Source: B18-G2 sp964432835 (GTDB taxonomy: Archaea > Thermoplasmatota > E2 > DHVEG-1 > B18-G2). From it: 8,398 bases of DNA. Both the position numbers and the translations under genes were made by a program. Every line of letters begins with the position of its first letter. Positions within the stretch are counted from its first letter, which is position 1. Of this stretch, positions 5,601-8,398 are shown piece after piece. The DNA lies in NCBI GenBank assembly GCA_964432835.1, contig CAYSPA010000050.1:1-8398 (forward strand), in the 5' to 3' direction. The notes under the pieces are model-generated. The model had not been told where the DNA came from. It ran no database searches and saw only the letters and a program-made list of their open reading frames with translations.

Positions 5601-7768
5601 GATTCCACGACGAAATAATACGTTGTGTTTGAAGTTAGATTGTTGAGTTTTATGCTATGGTACCTCGTAAGGGTTGGGTCGAACACATGCTCTGTATAGT
5701 TTCCCGACGATTTGCCATACTTTACCAATGAATCCGCTTCTTTATTCGTCTGCCATGAAACGATCGCCGAATTTTCTGCTATGCTGCTTACCTTTATAAG
5801 AGAGATTTGAAGCGGGACTTCTCCTCCCCCAATCGGCGAGATCACGGTTCCTCCCGATGTATACAATAGGCCATTCTCTTCGTCCATGTCCTCGCCCGCG
5901 ATGTCATACCTTGTTTCAATCACTTTCATATCTGAGGGATTTGATATATCGATCACGCGGAAACCCCAGCTCGCAACCCTCGGAAGGGAGTAGGCATAGA
6001 TTCCATAGACAACGACAGAATTTGTTCCACATGTGTAGACCTTATCCAATATAACTGGATTTTCTGGATCAGAAATATCAATGGAATACAGATAGTTGCC
6101 GGCGCCCACGTAAACGACACCCCCAGAAATGTCCAGCTGTCGACCCCTGACTGTGTACGCATTTATGCTCACATTGCTCACCACTTTTGGATTTGTTCTG
6201 TTAGAGATGTCTATGATAAACACGCCTCTGCTTCCCGCGGTAACGAGATAATCATCTCCATATCTCGCAAAAGGCTGACCGGTACCGAGGTTTTCGTTGT
6301 AAACTAATTTTGGATGTTTAGGATCTGAAATATCGTAAACCCTCAAGCCTCCTGCATATAGATAGTTGTCAACTATAACCATGTAGCCTGCAAGATTTGG
6401 ACCGCATCCCTGGTAAACGAATTTTGGATTCTCGGGATCCGAAATGTTCACTACGGCAAGATCTCCCCAGCCATACGAAAGGAACCAATAGTTATCTTTT
6501 ATTTCGACTCCGAAATGCCTCCCATCTGTTTTTACCCATGCCACTTCCCTTGGATCCGTGGGATCAGAGACATTCAATATCCAACCTCCGGCGTTATGAG
6601 AGCCTATAAATGCATAATTTCCCTTCACTTTTATACTATCCCCCACGGGAACCGGCATCCATGGCCACGTCATTAGCCTTGGATGCTCCATATCCGTTAC
6701 ATCTACAATCACCCATCCACCCGAGAAGCCGGTCATGACTGCATAAGTTCCATATGGCATTTCATGAACATATATGCTCTCTGTATAACCTGGAAAACCA
6801 CCGAATTTAGTAACTAATACCGGATTCGTTGGGTCTGAAACGTTATAAATTCTGAAGCCTTCGTAGCGGGTGGATACGAATAAGTAGTCTCCGAATAACC
6901 TTATATCGTTTGCATTGGGATCGTGATCACCTATTACTTCTGCAACTTTTACGGGATTTTTCGGGTCCGAAACATCTATTACATAAAATCCGAAGTGGTA
7001 GCGTGTAACAAAAACGTAATTGCCCTTCTTTGCAAAGCTGGAAGGACCTTCCCTGTATCCTCCTGGATTTTGCCACTTACCGATCATCGAGGGATTTTTT
7101 GGGTCCGATATGTTAATGATATACAGGTAGTTGTGGTAATCTCCCGTGTATAGATAATTTCCTTCAACATAAAGTCTCCTTATACCTCTGGAATCCCCTC
7201 CCAACTCATCTACATCTATCCCTGCAACTTTCATGGGGTTTTTCTTATCCGAAATATCGACGATTGTGATATCATCTCTGTAAGGATTGGGTGTGGTGAG
7301 ATATGCATAGTTGCCCTCAACATGAACATCCTTTCCGCCTATATCCATAGAAGAGAGGATATAGGCATTTTTGGGATCGGAGATATCCGCTATTACGAAT
7401 TTCTTCCCTATCACATAAAGGCAATTTTTGTACGCGTACAAACCTTGGATGGTACCCGCTCCGGTATGTAGTATACAGACCGGTGGAGTCTTTTCCTTAT
7501 ATGCTCCCAGCTTTCTAGGTCCTCCAAACGTATCTTTGTACTCCATCTTTATGTTTTCAATCTTTTCTTTTGTTGAGATATCATAGATCCTGACCTGCCC
7601 ACCGCTTGCTACATATAGGTAATTTCCATAGGCTATTGCATCGTAAGATGCTCCCATGTCCCATCTGCCAAGGATCTGCGTCTTTTGTGCGGATGCTGCA
7701 CTTGATATGGCTATTGCCAAAAATCCAAGCAGAAGAATCAACACAATTAACTTTCTCGTCTCTCCCAC
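2660..7768 (-). CDS. Giant secreted LVIVD/FN3/DNRLRE modular surface protein
   Basis: From the GTG at 7768 this encodes 1,702 residues. Residues 1-27 form a standard Sec signal peptide (MGETRKL, a hydrophobic core, then SSAASA). Domains in order: LVIVD-type beta-propeller blades about 35-650, with the motif [IV]x[DN][IV]SDPxNP repeated 13 times and GNYLYV-like strands 14 times; FN3 650-742; Ig-like 743-841; DNRLRE/CBM96-like module 842-1052; a beta-rich linker domain 1053-1148; Ig-like 1149-1245; DNRLRE 1246-1422; FN3 1423-1519; DNRLRE 1520-1702. No catalytic motif is visible. There are many Asn-x-Ser/Thr sites, as in glycosylated archaeal surface proteins, and there is no C-terminal helix or sorting signal. 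The likely role is adhesion or extracellular-matrix or S-layer association. The frame stays open to an ATG at 7933 (1,757 residues), preceded by GAGGT but overlapping the MNT gene; a TTG at 7831 with GGAGG is a second alternative. I chose GTG because it gives a typical short signal peptide and sits 36 bases after a BRE/TATA. Confidence 0.9.
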   Translation of the reverse strand: MGETRKLIVLILLLGFLAIAISSAASAQKTQILGRWDMGASYDAIAYGNYLYVASGGQVRIYDISTKEKIENIKMEYKDTFGGPRKLGAYKEKTPPVCILHTGAGTIQGLYAYKNCLYVIGKKFVIADISDPKNAYILSSMDIGGKDVHVEGNYAYLTTPNPYRDDITIVDISDKKNPMKVAGIDVDELGGDSRGIRRLYVEGNYLYTGDYHNYLYIINISDPKNPSMIGKWQNPGGYREGPSSFAKKGNYVFVTRYHFGFYVIDVSDPKNPVKVAEVIGDHDPNANDIRLFGDYLFVSTRYEGFRIYNVSDPTNPVLVTKFGGFPGYTESIYVHEMPYGTYAVMTGFSGGWVIVDVTDMEHPRLMTWPWMPVPVGDSIKVKGNYAFIGSHNAGGWILNVSDPTDPREVAWVKTDGRHFGVEIKDNYWFLSYGWGDLAVVNISDPENPKFVYQGCGPNLAGYMVIVDNYLYAGGLRVYDISDPKHPKLVYNENLGTGQPFARYGDDYLVTAGSRGVFIIDISNRTNPKVVSNVSINAYTVRGRQLDISGGVVYVGAGNYLYSIDISDPENPVILDKVYTCGTNSVVVYGIYAYSLPRVASWGFRVIDISNPSDMKVIETRYDIAGEDMDEENGLLYTSGGTVISPIGGGEVPLQISLIKVSSIAENSAIVSWQTNKEADSLVKYGKSSGNYTEHVFDPTLTRYHSIKLNNLTSNTTYYFVVESKTLNETATSTEKSFKTKAPDITPPVITIVYPENNSVIEGGTPYVKIKIKTDEPAICQYSFSDFEYGEGINFTVTGGTEHCLNLSVEDGKSYTLYYRCQDLSIHRNVNSKSTIHRFSIATYWWDYFDDETKIESSKNIEISNGSAKIKFPENKVYPLKDAVITPYWMRSWSSGKGDFGVGYFDRCRSILEFRLPNGTGKIKSVRLHLYVSKTDSADENNTILMHRLTKTFDEDDCNYKYRDESENLTWDNYGGDFTETVIDSVNVSGNLAGKWLVFTLKGPGAENPIDVEWGDTIGLILRSKIRWGIYRLDWFRSREAKEEQRPYLEIVAGSTSAYLISTPITPTSLKSWDKFYADYEAPEGTHISFFILDAETGEVLCSNLTGKGDDLSALSGKRAIRLKAVLWTENPPLSPILKEWKVSWIAAENDTTPPITTTKITPEPNESGWINSVPVFVTFYRMDDTDVAYTNYSFSQEGPWVTISGNDTFNITITDEGTFTIWYYSVDVFGNKEEVKSITLKVKVASFTKNITVTHDAMLLEAATDYGFYPYIYIGKYGWRTCRGILKFDLSSIPSNARILEAKLILDVYHVKHNVSLKIHKLLAPWKECGVTWYTRDGIMKWDHPGGDFGPALESVSFNSNGKIVFESEEISEVVQEWIRDPSSNYGFLLEDDTAPMGKLFIIYQADWNEKLAPRLVVTYELITDASPPEIENVSFSCTNNSATIEWYTNEISDSLVRYGTESGNYSHEVYDPAFVMHHKITIKGLEAGKTYYFKVVSTDTSGNTAESDEHKFRTLPAMPVTVVIRCAEDAWLAEHLYFRNYGWYPWMYIGNTYYGIGRGIIRFNLSLIPRNSTIIQAKLILKIDGPSPYGAPSSSSLSIHEVLYPWEEYEVTWNKRNKTEDWKTPGGDLDPTIIARASDFSGYPTLIFNITDVVKEWHKHPERNYGLLLEWDDAPAGKSFVIAQKEYYTKDAPTLEVTYMP
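2663..3502 (-). repeat. C-terminal FN3-DNRLRE cassette (module copy 3)
   Basis: This encodes residues 1423-1702 of the giant protein: an FN3 domain (3212-3502) followed by the last DNRLRE module (2663-3211). The FN3 is closely related to the one encoded at 5543-5821: both share TN, DSLV-[KR]-YG, SGNY, V-[FY]-DP, a histidine before the next strand, and TYYF. The DNRLRE shares RGI[IL][KR]F, PW-[KE]-E, VTW, PGGD, NYG-[FL]-LLE, DDAPxGK-like and VTY with module copy 2. This copy has lost the cysteine pair seen in copies 1 and 2. Confidence 0.8.
3503..4033 (-). repeat. DNRLRE/CBM96-like module copy 2
   Basis: This encodes residues 1246-1422 of the giant protein. DNRLRE modules are extracellular beta-sandwich domains; CBM96-like relatives bind polysaccharide, and the fold is common in archaeal surface proteins. 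Visible landmarks in order are Cys1282 followed by RGILKF, PWKE-Cys1329-GVTW, WDHPGGDF, EEISEVVQEW, NYGFLLE and a final VVTYE strand. Confidence 0.8.
4613..5245 (-). repeat. DNRLRE-like module copy 1 (divergent)
   Basis: This encodes residues 842-1052 of the giant protein and is the longest and most divergent of the three copies. It keeps Cys907 followed by RSILEF, Cys957 in the loop before LTWDNYGGDF, a central hydrophobic strand and a closing PYLEIV strand. The helix-like VVxEW segment and NYG-LLE motif of copies 2 and 3 are replaced by a different sequence containing WGDTIGLILR. Module assignment rests on the order of these landmarks. Confidence 0.65.
5819..7666 (-). repeat. LVIVD beta-propeller repeat region (13-14 blades)
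   Basis: This encodes residues 35-650 of the giant protein. Successive blades, 38-48 residues apart after the first, each contain a GNYLYV-like strand and then a [VIF]x[IV]xDISDPxNP turn. The turn leaves a visible near-repeat in the DNA: plus-strand GGATTTTTGGG-TCxGAxATxT variants recur near 6057, 6311, 6426, 6550, 6822, 6953, 7090, 7236 and 7366. Synonymous differences between copies show the duplications are old. Fourteen strand motifs would fit two seven-bladed propellers, with the last partial motif closing a ring. LVIVD repeats are known from bacterial and archaeal surface proteins and are predicted beta-propellers. Confidence 0.88.
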
Positions 7769-7795
7769 CCCAAATTTAATTTTTGTAAGTCCTGC

Positions 7796-7810
7796 TTTAA
7801 ATAACTTTTT
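7796..7810 (-). promoter_or_regulatory. BRE/TATA promoter of the giant surface-protein gene
   Basis: On the minus strand AAAAAG is followed directly by TTATTTAAA. The TATA element begins 36 bases before the GTG at 7768, the same architecture as the promoters of fen (31 bases) and the exported-protein gene (34 bases). This argues for an independent transcript starting downstream of the MNT gene and for GTG 7768 as the start. A weaker similar element (AAAAAGGGTTAAAT) lies at 7863-7876 and would pair with the TTG alternative. Confidence 0.5.
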
Positions 7811-7828
7811 ATTCTCGAAAAGAGATAT

Positions 7829-7840
7829 CAATACCCCTCC
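7829..7840 (-). promoter_or_regulatory. Shine-Dalgarno plus TTG: competing start for the giant gene
   Basis: On the minus strand GGAGGGGTA precedes an in-frame TTG (7831-7829). If used, it adds 21 residues and gives a signal peptide with a long charged n-region. The GGAGG is a good match to the archaeal 16S tail with a four-base spacing, so this start remains possible beside GTG 7768. Confidence 0.3.
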
Positions 7841-7898
7841 AATGTCCGTCCGAGTTTCGATGGATTTAACCCTTTTTGAGATATACCAAAGTAGAGAA

Positions 7899-8246
7899 TC
7901 AGATTGATAGGTGCTTTTTACTTTGATAGACATTCACAACCTCTTCCAAAATGTACTTTCCGATGTGTGGTTTGAGAGCCTTCTTTGATACCAGATCAAC
8001 TTTTCTCCCTATCAGCTTGCTCAGATATTCCTCGAGTTCAAGAAATTTAAAGAAACCTATGGGTTTCTCAAATTCAACCAGTATATCAACATCACTTTCC
8101 TCTTTCGCCTCTCCTCTCACTATCGAGCCGAATATTCCTATTTCCTTGACATTGTACTTCTCTCTGAGCTCTTTCTTGTGTTTCCCGATAATCTCTTTTA
8201 TCTCATTTAGTGATTTTTCCCTGCCACATGTAGCCATTCTCCTCAT
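7899..8246 (-). CDS. MNT-type minimal nucleotidyltransferase (HEPN-MNT antitoxin-like)
   Basis: This 115-residue protein carries the signature of minimal nucleotidyltransferases of the DNA polymerase beta superfamily: Gly40-Ser41, Arg44-Gly45, then Ser51-Asp52-x-Asp54 and the third acidic residue Asp84 in RKVDLV. All three metal-binding aspartates are therefore present and it should be active. Stand-alone MNT proteins are usually antitoxins that modify a neighbouring HEPN RNase, in known cases by AMPylating a tyrosine of the toxin. No HEPN gene is present: the downstream gene is the giant surface protein and the 152 bases upstream contain no supported gene. Start choice: ATG at 8246 has an in-frame TAA just before it; a second ATG at 8237 (Met4) is preceded by AGGAGA but only two bases away, so either is possible. 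The cytoplasmic fold begins at about residue 12 in either case. Confidence 0.88.
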   Translation of the reverse strand: MRRMATCGREKSLNEIKEIIGKHKKELREKYNVKEIGIFGSIVRGEAKEESDVDILVEFEKPIGFFKFLELEEYLSKLIGRKVDLVSKKALKPHIGKYILEEVVNVYQSKKHLSI

Positions 8247-8398
8247 GGTTTTTTAAGTTTTTGAGTCATGAGTTATGATATCATGCAATAATCAGTTCCC
8301 ATCCCTATCCCCTCCTCACATTTTTGCAAATTTCATCCAAAATAAAATGGTTGCGATTTTGAGGGTTTTGAAGGAATTTCTCATATCATGTTGCATGA
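8247..8398. other. Region upstream of the MNT gene
   Basis: This contains a TTAAAAAA element (8249-8256, minus strand), the 10-bp palindrome and the G-rich tract listed separately. The TTAAAAAA is too close to either MNT start to act as a TATA box for a leaderless message; ATATCATAA in the palindrome sits at the right distance from the ATG at 8246 but lacks a purine-rich BRE. Thus the MNT promoter is uncertain. I see no supported gene. Confidence 0.4.
8275..8284. promoter_or_regulatory. 10-bp perfect palindrome upstream of the MNT gene
   Basis: ATGATATCAT is its own reverse complement and lies 29-38 bases before the MNT ATG, at the position where a TATA box would be expected. A second short palindrome, TCATGA, is at 8266-8271. 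Antitoxin genes are often autoregulated through palindromes overlapping the promoter, so this is a reasonable operator candidate. A 10-bp AT-rich palindrome can also arise by chance. Confidence 0.3.

Noticed and set aside
5819..7666. Recurring 20-25 bp near-repeats that might suggest a CRISPR array
   Set aside because: The repeats are imperfect, in one reading frame, and encode the ISDPxNP turn of each LVIVD blade; the intervals are coding and of blade length.
7769..7898. Possible HEPN remnant between the MNT gene and the giant gene
   Set aside because: A YL/YI-rich stretch faintly recalls a HEPN N-terminus, but no Rx4-6H motif appears in any frame and the gap is only 130 bases.
7656..8256. 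Plus-strand ORFs of 83 and 101 codons
   Set aside because: They lie opposite the signal-peptide end of the giant protein and the MNT gene, and their sequences are Ser/Leu/Phe-rich antisense composition.
8347..8398. Plus-strand ATG with 17 open codons running off the right edge
   Set aside because: No ribosome binding site or convincing TATA box, and the few residues visible match nothing; too short to support a partial gene.

Overview
The window looks like a piece of a euryarchaeal chromosome, probably from the Halobacteriota side (Methanosarcinales, Archaeoglobales and related uncultured lineages). The evidence is an archaeal flap endonuclease, purine-rich BRE plus TATA promoters placed 31-36 bases before start codons (so almost leaderless mRNAs), and a giant secreted protein built from LVIVD, FN3 and DNRLRE modules of the kind common in those groups. 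The lineage is an inference from style; no marker here fixes it.

Layout. Bases 64-1622, minus strand: a two-gene unit, flap endonuclease 1 followed by a YkgJ-type cysteine-cluster protein, joined by a TGATG stop/start overlap. Bases 1623-1834: divergent promoter region. Bases 1835-2386, plus strand: an unrecognised 183-residue exported protein. Bases 2387-2659: non-coding, with a 7-bp inverted repeat and a 33-codon fragment that may be a decayed gene. Bases 2660-7768, minus strand: a secreted modular protein of about 1,702 residues that fills most of the window. Bases 7899-8246, minus strand: a small MNT-type nucleotidyltransferase without a visible HEPN partner. Bases 8247-8398: non-coding, with a palindrome and a G-rich tract.

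How the parts relate. The FEN1/cysteine-cluster pair is housekeeping (DNA replication and repair plus a probable metal-binding partner). The giant protein is a cell-surface or extracellular-matrix protein: signal peptide, 13-14 LVIVD blades (enough for two seven-bladed propellers), then FN3, Ig-like and three DNRLRE modules. Two DNRLRE modules carry a matching cysteine pair that the third lacks. It has no C-terminal anchor. The exported 183-residue protein is convergent with it and may also act at the surface, but nothing in the sequence ties them together. The MNT gene resembles the antitoxin half of a HEPN-MNT pair; here the toxin half is absent or lies outside the window.

I see no complete new defence or mobile system. 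The most distinctive items are the architecture and cysteine pattern of the giant protein, the shortened PCNA-binding tail of the flap endonuclease, and the apparently orphan MNT gene.
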